A DNA stretch of 64,000 nt, from the NCBI GenBank assembly GCA_964535405.1, contig CAZHUG010000002.1, forward strand, positions 1 through 64,000. The letters are read 5' to 3'. Positions 55,206 through 62,127 of the stretch are shown here, one piece after another. The stretch comes from Scatomorpha sp964535405 (GTDB taxonomy: Bacteria > Bacillota > Clostridia > Oscillospirales > Oscillospiraceae). Both the position numbers and the translations under genes were made by a program. A model generated the notes under the pieces. That model made no database searches and was not told the DNA's origin. It worked only from the letters and a program-made list of their open reading frames with translations. Within the stretch, counting starts at the first letter, position 1. The number at the start of each line of letters is the position of its first letter.

Positions 55206-55354
55206 AATATTATGTCCTTATGACTAAACTATAGCGCAGGCGACAGCCCTTAACAAACATCGAAAAGTTTGCCCTCCACCCCTTTGCGGGTTATGGACCC
55301 ATAACTTTTTCTCATCCCCAAAAACGACCCGGGCTTTTTGGTTTTATCGCTGCA

Positions 55355-55383
55355 TTGAATTTACTTGCGTAAAATGATATAAT
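55355..55383 (+). promoter_or_regulatory. Probable promoter of the divergent LysR gene
   Basis: TTGAAT (55355-55360), a 17-bp spacer and TATAAT (55378-55383), upstream of the LysR gene at 55450. Confidence 0.65.
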
Positions 55384-55449
55384 TATTTGACTGTCCATTT
55401 TCTGTTTTTTGTTTTCTTCGCAAATATAAAATATGAAAGAGCTGACAAC

Positions 55450-56337
55450 ATGACCTTTCAGCAGTTGAACTACTTTGTGTGCGCCGCAAGCTGCGGCAGC
55501 TTCTCAAAGGCCGCCTCTGTCTGCTATGTCGCCCAGACCGCAATTAGCAAGCAGATAGCAAATCTCGAGGATGAACTCAATGTCCGGCTCTTTATCCGGG
55601 GCAATAAGAGCGTAAGACTCACGGAGGCAGGCGCGGTTCTGCTGGGCTACGCACGCAAGCTTCTGGATCTGCATAACGAAGCGGTGGGTGAAACCACGAA
55701 GGCTGAGCAGGCGACCGCGGATAATCCGGTAATAAGTGTGGGCTATTGGGGACCCATCGACCCGAACGGCGTCTCCGTGCTTATAACGCGGTTTTTGGCA
55801 ACCGTACCGCTGTGCTCGGTCAACTTTCTGCATGTGGATCTTGCCGAAATCACAACCCTGCTGCTCAATAACTCGGTCGATATAGTCATCACCCCGCGCT
55901 CGCATATACAGGACAACCCCTATGTGCGGGCGACAGTTCTGTCCACGCATAAGCTGGGCATAGCGATGAGTCGTCAAAACTCCTTGTCGGAAAAGGCTGT
56001 CATAAGACCGGAGGATTTGACTTGCGAGAAGTTCGTGGAGCGGAGCGTTGACGGCTCTCCCGGCATCCTGCAAACCTATGAGAGCTACTGGGAGCATCTC
56101 GGCTTTAAGCCGGATAGAATAATAAAAACACCCGAATATAGATCCCTGTTCATGACAGTGGCATCTAATATGGGTGTCGCGTTTTTGCCCAATTACTTTG
56201 AGGAGCTCAACTATAACAATATTGTCTTTAAAGATATCGAGGGCGTCGATGTCTGCGAATCCCTGGACTGCGTGTGCCTGAAAAAACCCGCAAAGGCAAT
56301 AGTCACACAACTCATTGACTTTCTCGAAGACTCCTGA
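55450..56337 (+). CDS. LysR-family regulator
   Basis: 295 aa from ATG 55450; an upstream in-frame Met at 55387 would add 21 hydrophobic residues foreign to the family. HTH: FQQLNYFVCAASCGSFSKAA, VCYVAQTAISKQIANLEDEL. The inducer domain (90-295) contains VISVGYWGPIDPNGVSVLI, LVITP-like VDIVITPRSHIQDN, and VASNMGVAFLPNYFEEL. It diverges from the minus-strand operon (P-loop, OFOR, buk, panE, pduL). Control of that operon is the simplest reading. Confidence 0.92.
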   Translation: MTFQQLNYFVCAASCGSFSKAASVCYVAQTAISKQIANLEDELNVRLFIRGNKSVRLTEAGAVLLGYARKLLDLHNEAVGETTKAEQATADNPVISVGYWGPIDPNGVSVLITRFLATVPLCSVNFLHVDLAEITTLLLNNSVDIVITPRSHIQDNPYVRATVLSTHKLGIAMSRQNSLSEKAVIRPEDLTCEKFVERSVDGSPGILQTYESYWEHLGFKPDRIIKTPEYRSLFMTVASNMGVAFLPNYFEELNYNNIVFKDIEGVDVCESLDCVCLKKPAKAIVTQLIDFLEDS

Positions 56338-56355
56338 GCGATACGGCAATTGAAT

Positions 56356-56395
56356 AAAAAGAAAGTGTGCCCACTCGGGGCGCACTTTCTTTTTA
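56356..56395 (+). terminator. Terminator after the LysR gene
   Basis: Stem aaagaaagtgtgccc / gggcgcactttctttt with one G-T pair, followed by a short T-run. Confidence 0.8.
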
Positions 56396-56521
56396 GCATC
56401 GTATATTTTTTCTCCCGGTCCATTAAAACGGACATATGTATTAACCCGTCACCTGCCCTCAAAAAAAGCGCGGGGATTTTGCCATAGCGCTATCACCCCA
56501 TTATTTTTACACTCATAAGTA

Positions 56522-56560
56522 AAGACAAGGCATCGTTTCAGTCAAACGATACCTTGTCTT
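56522..56560. terminator. Terminator after the HxlR gene
   Basis: Stem agacaaggcatcgttt / aacgataccttgtctt (one mismatch) with a 6-base loop. It lies 12 bp downstream of the minus-strand HxlR gene. Confidence 0.75.
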
Positions 56561-56571
56561 TTGCCCCCAGC

Positions 56572-56907
56572 TCAAGCCCCCGCTGCGACTTTGGCCTTAT
56601 ATTCCTCGCCCCAGCTTTGCATGGCGTCGAGCACCGGCCTCAGGCTGTATCCGGCCTCCGTCAAGGTGTATTCGACTCTCGGCGGAACCTCCGCATATAC
56701 CTTCCGGTTCACAAGTCCCTTTGCCTCCATGTCCCGAAGCTGTGAGGTCAGCACCTTCTGGCTGACGGTGCCGATGGATTTTTTAAGCTCCCCGAAACGC
56801 TTTGTCCCGCCAACCAAATCACGGATTATCAGAACCTTCCACTTGTCCCCGATCAGCATCAGCGTCGTCTCCACCGGGCAGGCCGGAAGCGATAATGTCT
56901 GCGGCAT
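56572..56907 (-). CDS. HxlR-family transcriptional regulator
   Basis: 111 aa from ATG 56907, with GAGGAGG eight bases upstream; an ATG at 56937 would add ten residues. Winged helix of HxlR type: CPVETTLMLIGDKWKVLIIRDLV at the start (conserved Cys), KRFGELKKSIGTVSQKVLTSQL, then LVNRKVYAEVPPRVEYTLTEAG. HxlR proteins sense electrophiles or redox state and often control an adjacent reductase. Here the divergent gene is a PPOX-type flavin oxidoreductase, which fits. Confidence 0.93.
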   Translation of the reverse strand: MPQTLSLPACPVETTLMLIGDKWKVLIIRDLVGGTKRFGELKKSIGTVSQKVLTSQLRDMEAKGLVNRKVYAEVPPRVEYTLTEAGYSLRPVLDAMQSWGEEYKAKVAAGA

Positions 56908-57064
56908 ATTAATTTCCTCCTCGCAATAGCTGTCCATTAGTTTCCTTTTGGAAACTACGGCACAAAAAAGTGCTTACTTTACAAAAGCGCCTTACCTCCC
57001 TATGATGAGGCCACAGGACGACATTGTCAAGTGTCGCAGCCGAAAATAACGGAGGTAATTAATA

Positions 57065-57466
57065 ATGAACGAAGTCGTGCAATTTTTGCAGTCCAATCCG
57101 ACCCAGTATCTGGCCACAGTCGGCACAGACGGAAAGGCCAAAGTCCGCCCCTTCATGTTCTGCCTTGAGCAGGACGGCAAGCTCTGGTTCTGCACCAACA
57201 GCCGGAAGGATGTCTATAAAGATATGCAGGCCAATCCCTACATCGAAATCACCGTCGCGAGCTCGGAATACGCCTGGATTCGCCTGAACGGCAAGGCAGT
57301 GTTCGAGAACAACATGGCGGTCAAGGAAGGCTGCATGAGCATTCCCATCATCAAGGGTCAGTACCAGACGGCGGACAATCCCATTTTCGAGGTTTTCTAT
57401 CTCGCGGACGCCAAGGCGAGCATCTTCGACTTCTCAGGCAATCCGCCCAGGGAATACGCGCTGTAA
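57065..57466 (+). CDS. Pyridoxamine 5'-phosphate oxidase-family (FMN-binding split barrel) protein
   Basis: 133 aa. The FMN split-barrel pattern: N-terminal helix NEVVQFLQSNPTQYLATVG, then strands AKVRPFMFCLEQDGKLWFCT, NSRKDVYKDMQANPYIEITV, and WIRLNGKAVFENNMAVKE. A GGAGGTAATTAATA site precedes the ATG. Members of this short family reduce or bind small substrates with flavin; a specific reaction is unknown. It diverges from the HxlR regulator and has a terminator after it. Confidence 0.9.
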   Translation: MNEVVQFLQSNPTQYLATVGTDGKAKVRPFMFCLEQDGKLWFCTNSRKDVYKDMQANPYIEITVASSEYAWIRLNGKAVFENNMAVKEGCMSIPIIKGQYQTADNPIFEVFYLADAKASIFDFSGNPPREYAL

Positions 57467-57479
57467 GATAAATGCCAAA

Positions 57480-57515
57480 AATCCCACCGTATCCTTATAT
57501 GGATACGGCGGGATT
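57480..57515. terminator. Terminator between PPOX (+) and XRE (-) genes
   Basis: Stem aatcccaccgtatcc / ggatacggcgggatt (one mismatch) with loop ttatat. Confidence 0.8.
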
Positions 57516-57539
57516 GCATAAAAAATCGGCAGACTTTGT

Positions 57540-57761
57540 CTACTTCTTGCGTTTGTACGGCCGCTTTTCGTCTGTCAGCTCGAGCAGATAGTCCACGCTG
57601 GTGTTGTAAAAGCTCGCCAGCTGCTTTAAAATACTAGTGGGTATGTCGTTTTCGCCGGTTTCATATTTGGAATATCCGGTCTGCGACATGCCGAGCATGC
57701 CGGCAAGCTCCGTTTGCGAAATGTCCTTGTCCTCGCGCAAATCTCGTAACCTTTTATACAT
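57540..57761 (-). CDS. Small XRE-family regulator
   Basis: 73 aa single HTH domain: RLRDLREDKDISQTELAGML, QTGYSKYETGENDIP, ILKQLASFYNTSVDYLLELTDEK. It is a paralogue of the regulator at 1493. It diverges from a small gene at 57860. Between them lies a perfect inverted repeat TTAACCT-N5-AGGTTAA and a further AACAGGTTA half-site, likely its operator. Confidence 0.92.
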   Translation of the reverse strand: MYKRLRDLREDKDISQTELAGMLGMSQTGYSKYETGENDIPTSILKQLASFYNTSVDYLLELTDEKRPYKRKK

Positions 57762-57793
57762 ATCATCACCCGGAAAAAGTATATCCCAAGCCG

Positions 57794-57829
57794 AAACAGG
57801 TTATTTGCTTTTAACCTAAAACAGGTTAA
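57794..57829. promoter_or_regulatory. Probable operator of the XRE regulator
   Basis: Inverted repeat TTAACCT-AAAAC-AGGTTAA (57811-57829) plus a direct copy of AACAGGTTA at 57795-57803, placed between the two divergent genes. Confidence 0.6.
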
Positions 57830-57859
57830 GATGGACTCAATGTTTTTTGAGGTGATGAT

Positions 57860-58030
57860 ATGCCGGATTATGAAAAAATGTATCGAGAGCTTTTCAGGGC
57901 GACAACTAGAGCCATAGAAATATTGCAACAGTCACAAGTAAAAACGGAGGAGCTGTATATTGCCTCCACTAGGCCTATAATTGAGCTGATTCACACGGAA
58001 AGCAGCGGTGAGGAGGACGATCCCATATAG
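57860..58030 (+). CDS. 56-aa protein next to an XRE regulator
   Basis: Direct translation from ATG 57860 gives MPDYEKMYRELFRATTRAIE, then ILQQSQVKTEELYIASTRPI and IELIHTESSGEEDDPI with TAG at 58028-58030. GAGGTGATGAT is an excellent ribosome site. The protein is helical and acidic at its end. Small proteins starting with PDYxKMYxxLF and sitting across from an XRE repressor are frequent in gut Clostridia, so the gene is probably real and controlled by the XRE protein. Function unknown. Confidence 0.75.
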   Translation: MPDYEKMYRELFRATTRAIEILQQSQVKTEELYIASTRPIIELIHTESSGEEDDPI

Positions 58031-58218
58031 ACACGTTCGCCGCGCGCTCAATCTGCATCGACGCTGATATCGCGGCGGCCATACGAGCGCTGACCGCCCA
58101 GCCGCAGAGCTGAATGTTCTCCACGAACGCTCAAAATACTGAGCAATTACAGGAACATTATAGCATATAATTTTCCTAATTGCACCGCATATTGAGCAGG
58201 AAGTTTTGAGGATACTTT

Positions 58219-58455
58219 ATGCAAAAGTTACGCCAGGACGTCAACATGGGCCGCAATCTGCGTGAGATAAGAAAGCGCGCCGGACTCACCCAGGAGCAGG
58301 TGACGGCGCAGCTCCAACTGATGGGAAGCGAGATAAGCCGCTCTGTTTATTCAAGGTATGAAACCGGCGAACTCAACATAAGAATCAGCGATTTGATTGG
58401 TCTTAAAAGGGTTTTTCATTGTCGGTACGATGATTTTTTTGAAGGCTTGGAATAG
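58219..58455 (+). CDS. XRE-family regulator
   Basis: 78 aa. HTH: GRNLREIRKRAGLTQEQVTAQL, recognition SRSVYSRYETGELNIRISDL, end RYDDFFEGLE. A paralogue of the gene at 36035. It is followed after 28 bp by a small membrane protein with a GTG start, probably in one transcript. The 188-bp interval before it (58031-58218) shows no promoter that I can assign, and no gene. Confidence 0.9.
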   Translation: MQKLRQDVNMGRNLREIRKRAGLTQEQVTAQLQLMGSEISRSVYSRYETGELNIRISDLIGLKRVFHCRYDDFFEGLE

Positions 58456-58483
58456 GGCTCATTTTGCAGGGAGGAGATATTCT

Positions 58484-58666
58484 GTGGATAGATTAATAAT
58501 GGCGGTTTTGAAAATTGTCTGTGCGTTCACATTTCTTCACGGGCTGCTGCGCTGTATTAAATTCTATAATGACGGCGAAAAGGCAAGCGAAAACAAAGAG
58601 TTTCGCCAGATGTACATCATGACAGGCATCAGCCTGATACTTATGATTTTGCCAGGCAATATCTAG
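58484..58666 (+). CDS. Small membrane protein of unknown function
   Basis: 60 aa from GTG 58484, preceded by GGGAGGAG; the longer frame to 58397 overlaps the XRE gene and has no ribosome site. Two hydrophobic helices (IMAVLKIVCAFTFLHGLLRCI and MYIMTGISLILMILPGNI) are joined by a charged loop (NDGEKASENKEFRQ). No family was recognised. Transcribed with the XRE regulator; a terminator lies 57 bp downstream. Confidence 0.65.
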   Translation: MDRLIMAVLKIVCAFTFLHGLLRCIKFYNDGEKASENKEFRQMYIMTGISLILMILPGNI

Positions 58667-58722
58667 GCATGTTGCGAGCTCCGTCGCCTAAATCTCCGAT
58701 GTCAAAAGACGTTTATACAAAT

Positions 58723-58751
58723 AAAACAGAGCGGCTGGGCCGCTCTGTTTT
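58723..58751. terminator. Bidirectional terminator
   Basis: Stem aaaacagagcggc / gccgctctgtttt with loop tgg and T-rich flank, between the small membrane protein (+) and a minus-strand membrane gene. Confidence 0.85.
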
Positions 58752-59050
58752 TATTTTTTCTTTTTTGTGAAATTGCGATTATTTATACCCATCAAAACAA
58801 ACGTGGCAACGCTGAGAATCGAAATAGCAAAATTCAACTCTTCAACATTTCTCGCAAAATAGCGGGCAAAAACACTAATACCAAAAATAGCCCCCAAAAT
58901 TGCATTTCTGCGCTGCCATTTCGCAAGTCCGGGATAATTTAGGTATTTTTTTGCTATCATGAATTTGAAACCCATAAAATGCAAAACAGCAGAAGTGCAA
59001 AAGAAAACTACCACAAAAATCATCCAGATAAATTCTTTGTCAAAATTCAT
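58751..59050 (-). CDS. Small three-helix membrane protein of unknown function
   Basis: 99 aa from ATG 59050 with TAGGAGTG upstream; an earlier Met at 59110 extends into the promoter area. Hydrophobic segments: EFIWMIFVVVFFCTSAVLHFMGF, RRNAILGAIFGISVFARYF, NFAISILSVATFVLMGI, with a Lys-rich C-terminus. Low GC compared with neighbours. No family recognised. It stands alone. Confidence 0.65.
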   Translation of the reverse strand: MNFDKEFIWMIFVVVFFCTSAVLHFMGFKFMIAKKYLNYPGLAKWQRRNAILGAIFGISVFARYFARNVEELNFAISILSVATFVLMGINNRNFTKKKK

Positions 59051-59322
59051 ATTAAACACTCCTAAATAAATAATTTTCATTCCGGCGGGGGGCGCATATC
59101 TCCCCAACATTGCAGTTTATCGGATGACTTTTACATAGGAAATTTGCTGTTATATTTGATTTACCGGCGCTTATGTTTAAGCACTGTCTTTATACTTTTA
59201 GTATATGAACAAAGTAGGTGTTTGTCAATATTTCATGCGCCGTCCGCCAAGCCCGCGCAGGCCTTTTTTTTGCTCCTTAGCCGAGCAGGTCAAATAGTGC
59301 AATAGAACATCAACCATAGAAA
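59051..59322. other. Interval without a recognised gene
   Basis: A 270-bp AT-rich stretch upstream of the small membrane gene. It would hold that gene's promoter on the minus strand. I see no gene, repeat or strong hairpin until 59323. Confidence 0.55.
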
Positions 59323-59363
59323 AAACGGCAATACAGCCCCAAAACGAGGCTGTATTGCCGTTT
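59323..59363 (-). terminator. Terminator after the permease pair
   Basis: Perfect 16-bp stem (aaacggcaatacagcc / ggctgtattgccgttt) with a 9-base loop. A T-run follows on the minus strand. Confidence 0.85.
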
Positions 59364-59387
59364 CATGCGTTCCGTCTTTGCGGAGCT

Positions 59388-59660
59388 TCAGTCTTTTTCT
59401 TCCCTGTGGATCTCCAGAACGAAGGCCTTTTCCCCGCGCAGGTACATGTTGATGATCCCCAGCACGGAGAGGCTCACGCTCGTGATGCAGATCACGGGAA
59501 GCACGATCCCCGTTATGACCTCGTTAATCTTGAGCGCGGTCTCGCCCCCGACGATGAGCGCCGCCACATAGGCCGCGCCGACGAACAGGATGGCAATCAT
59601 CAGCAGCGCGGTCACCTTTGAAAATATGGAATAAGTGAGCTTAATAATTTTCTCTTTCAT
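59388..59660 (-). CDS. Small integral membrane partner of the TRAP-like permease
   Basis: 90 aa with two TM helices (VTALLMIAILFVGAAYVAALIV and VITGIVLPVICITSVSLSVLGIINM) and a charged C-terminal tail. It follows the large permease by 13 bp. A TRAP small subunit (DctQ) normally has four helices and about 150 residues, so this is short. It may be an accessory subunit or a reduced DctQ. No family recognised. Confidence 0.6.
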   Translation of the reverse strand: MKEKIIKLTYSIFSKVTALLMIAILFVGAAYVAALIVGGETALKINEVITGIVLPVICITSVSLSVLGIINMYLRGEKAFVLEIHREEKD

Positions 59661-59673
59661 GCCGTCTCCTTTC

Positions 59674-61032
59674 CTAAACCAACGCCCCGAACATGGGCAG
59701 GACGCCGAAGAATATCAATATGGTCAGGATGTACTGGGTTAAGCACCATACGAGGGTTATCTGCGTCGTCTTTTTAAAATCCGACTTGGCGATGCCCATG
59801 CAGATGAAAAAGCACAGCGCGAAGGGCGGGGTCATGTGCCCCATGGCATAGCTCATGGCATTGACCATGGATGCCGACAGCATCGGGTGAACCCCCGCCG
59901 CCGAGGCGACGGTTATGAAGATGCCTCCGAAGATCATGATTATCGCCGTGCCCTCCAAAAACATGCCCAGAACCGTGAAGAAGAGCGGCACGACCACCGC
60001 GATAAACCACAGCGGGATATGAACGCCCTCCAGCGATGCCGCAATGCCCGCAACTATGCCCGCGCCCTCGAATAGCTCACCGATGGCAAAGCCCACAAAG
60101 GCCATGATTATGACCGGGGCGACACTGCCCATGCTCTGCCCCACCATGCCGATGACCTCTCCCGGCGGGAGAGCCGCTCCCTTCTGCTTTCTGAGCCAGA
60201 GCACGTAGATTATCGAGGTGCTCGGCACGACCGCGAGCAGTATTGCGCTGAAGGCTGACGCGCCGGCGCTTCCAAGGCGGGAGGTGATGAAGCTGTCTGA
60301 ATACATCGCGTCGAGAAACAGCGGCACAAAGATGACCAGCGGCAGCAAAAGCGAGCGCCAGCCCTTTTTAAGCGCCTGTTTTAAGGGCAGCCTGTCCTCC
60401 TCCGGCACAGGCTGCACCTTATAGTGCTTTATTAGCACGAAAAGCGTTATAAATCGCTGTGCGAGAAACCAGAAGGCGACGACCCAGGAGAGCAGCCAGA
60501 AAGAGGAAAAGGTGTATTTACCGGGGTTAACAGTATTCAAGATGCCGTACATGATGAAGATCGAGCCGCTCGGCGGAATAACCGGCCCGAGAGCGCTGAC
60601 CGCCATCTCTATCGTGGCGGCGAGCTCCGGAGAAAAGCCCGTCTTTATCATTGCGGGTATGACTATGGGCCCGACCGCGGCGGCGTTTCCCGGGCCAGTG
60701 CCGGAGAGAGCCCCCATTGCAGAGCTCGCCACAAGCGACACATATCCCGCGCCGCCGGAAAAGCGCCCCACCAGCGCGACGATTATATCTATCATGTCGT
60801 TTATTATGCCGCTCTTCTCAAATACAGAGCCAAAGACTATGAACGCCGCAATTGTATAGAGCAGGTGCGAGTTTGCGGCTCTCAGCAGATAGCCGCCGAT
60901 ATTTGCTATATTGCCGGTGATGACGACCACGAGCAGAAAGCCCGCAAGTATCGCCTCATACATCGGCCGCTTGAGCAGGCAGAAAACGATGATGACCGTG
61001 CCAATCAAAATCCCCAGGTATATCCAATCCAT
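59674..61032 (-). CDS. TRAP-type (DctM-like) large permease
   Basis: 452 aa with about 12 helices. Signature areas: GNAAAVGPIVIPAMIKTGFSPELAATIEM (in parts), SALGPVIPPSGSIFIMYG, and the second repeat VPLFFTVLGMFLEGTAIIMIFGGIFI with NAMSYAMGHMTPPFALCFFI. These are typical of the DctM/IT-superfamily permeases that import dicarboxylates and other acids with sodium. No DctP binding protein gene is in the window. The gene lies downstream of the unknown 333-aa protein and the third enoate reductase, all minus strand. Confidence 0.85.
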   Translation of the reverse strand: MDWIYLGILIGTVIIVFCLLKRPMYEAILAGFLLVVVITGNIANIGGYLLRAANSHLLYTIAAFIVFGSVFEKSGIINDMIDIIVALVGRFSGGAGYVSLVASSAMGALSGTGPGNAAAVGPIVIPAMIKTGFSPELAATIEMAVSALGPVIPPSGSIFIMYGILNTVNPGKYTFSSFWLLSWVVAFWFLAQRFITLFVLIKHYKVQPVPEEDRLPLKQALKKGWRSLLLPLVIFVPLFLDAMYSDSFITSRLGSAGASAFSAILLAVVPSTSIIYVLWLRKQKGAALPPGEVIGMVGQSMGSVAPVIIMAFVGFAIGELFEGAGIVAGIAASLEGVHIPLWFIAVVVPLFFTVLGMFLEGTAIIMIFGGIFITVASAAGVHPMLSASMVNAMSYAMGHMTPPFALCFFICMGIAKSDFKKTTQITLVWCLTQYILTILIFFGVLPMFGALV

Positions 61033-61091
61033 TCCGGCTCACCTCCTGTTTTATCTCCGCGCCGGAGCTGTCGAGTTTCCGGCGCGCGCAC

Positions 61092-62093
61092 TTATATCAC
61101 TATATCCGCGTAGCGCTCGGGCTCAAAGCCCTCATAGCCCGGAAATTCATAGGTATCGGGCCGCTTTTTGCCCAGCATCTCATAAACCCGGTCGGGGATG
61201 TCCTTCGGGTCCTTAAACAGGTCAAAATGACAGCACTCGCGCGCAAAGACGTAATCGGGGTCGTCTATGAGGTCATAGGGGGTGTTTATGGCGTTCGGGA
61301 ATCCGAAGCGCTCGATGCAGATCATCTCCTGCAGAGGCGAGTGCGTGCAGTAGACGGGAAAATCGTCCAGCCCGAAGGTGTATTCGCAGGCCTTGCATCG
61401 GCAGAGGCACTGCGGCATCTCGTAGACGCCCTTTTCGATGAGCCAGGTGCCCGAGCCGCAGGGCGTCATTATAATCCGGCACTTTTCGTCGTCCTCAACC
61501 GCCGCGCAATATTCGCCATGGCTGTGCAGACCCGCTATGCGCGACTCCACCCTGTATCGAAAGTCCCAGTTATTGCCCTTGGCGTTTACAAGCGTGGGGA
61601 GATAATAGTCCTCGACGACGAGGCGCATGACCTCCCAAAGTCTCTCGGCGCCGAGCTTTTCATAGATGACGGTCTTGAGTCTCGTCTCCCATTCTATCCT
61701 CAGATCGTGCGAGTGGTTGAACTTAAAGTATTCCCTGTCGTTCCACGCTTTAACGGCCTGCACGTCCCCGGCGTCTATGTATTTTAACACCTCGTCGATG
61801 TCCGACTGCCGAATCCTCATCGGTGAAATCTCCTCGTCCGTGAAGCCGCGGTACTTCCACACGTCGCAGATCGCGTCCCCGCCGAGCTCATTATATATCA
61901 CGTCCGTCAGACGCGCATCCCAGCGCACACGCAGGTCATAGGCGTTTGTGTAGAGCGGGAAGATCACGCTTATCCAGTGTCTTGCGCCCTTTTTGTCGCC
62001 CGCGTTCATGGCGTCTATCATTTTAACATGGGGCGGTATGCACAGGAAATCCAGCTCCTCCTGTGTGAACACGCGCTTTGCTTCCATTTTCAT
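61092..62093 (-). CDS. Unknown protein with internal repeat and Cys/His-rich C-terminal part
   Basis: 333 aa, cytoplasmic. Residues about 29-85 (AGDKKGARHW to AICDVWK) and about 108-160 (AGDVQAVKAWN to RLWEVMR) are alike: AYDLRVRWDARLTDVIYNELG against SHDLRIEWETRLKTVIYEKLG. A third partial copy is WDFRYRVESRIAGL. The C-terminal part has many Cys and His: MTPCGSGTW, CLCRCKACEY, VYCTHSP, MICIERFG and RECCHFDLF. It could bind a metal or Fe-S cluster. No family recognised. It sits between a TRAP-like permease and an enoate reductase, so a role in the same pathway is likely. Confidence 0.72.
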   Translation of the reverse strand: MKMEAKRVFTQEELDFLCIPPHVKMIDAMNAGDKKGARHWISVIFPLYTNAYDLRVRWDARLTDVIYNELGGDAICDVWKYRGFTDEEISPMRIRQSDIDEVLKYIDAGDVQAVKAWNDREYFKFNHSHDLRIEWETRLKTVIYEKLGAERLWEVMRLVVEDYYLPTLVNAKGNNWDFRYRVESRIAGLHSHGEYCAAVEDDEKCRIIMTPCGSGTWLIEKGVYEMPQCLCRCKACEYTFGLDDFPVYCTHSPLQEMICIERFGFPNAINTPYDLIDDPDYVFARECCHFDLFKDPKDIPDRVYEMLGKKRPDTYEFPGYEGFEPERYADIVI

Positions 62094-62127
62094 TCCTCCC
62101 TGTTTTAATATCAGATATGGCCGCGCA

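Noticed and set aside
58031..58218. Minus-strand frame reading IQLCGWAVSARMAAAISAS
   Set aside because: No start with a ribosome site, short length and no homology that I can recognise. It may be a decayed fragment.
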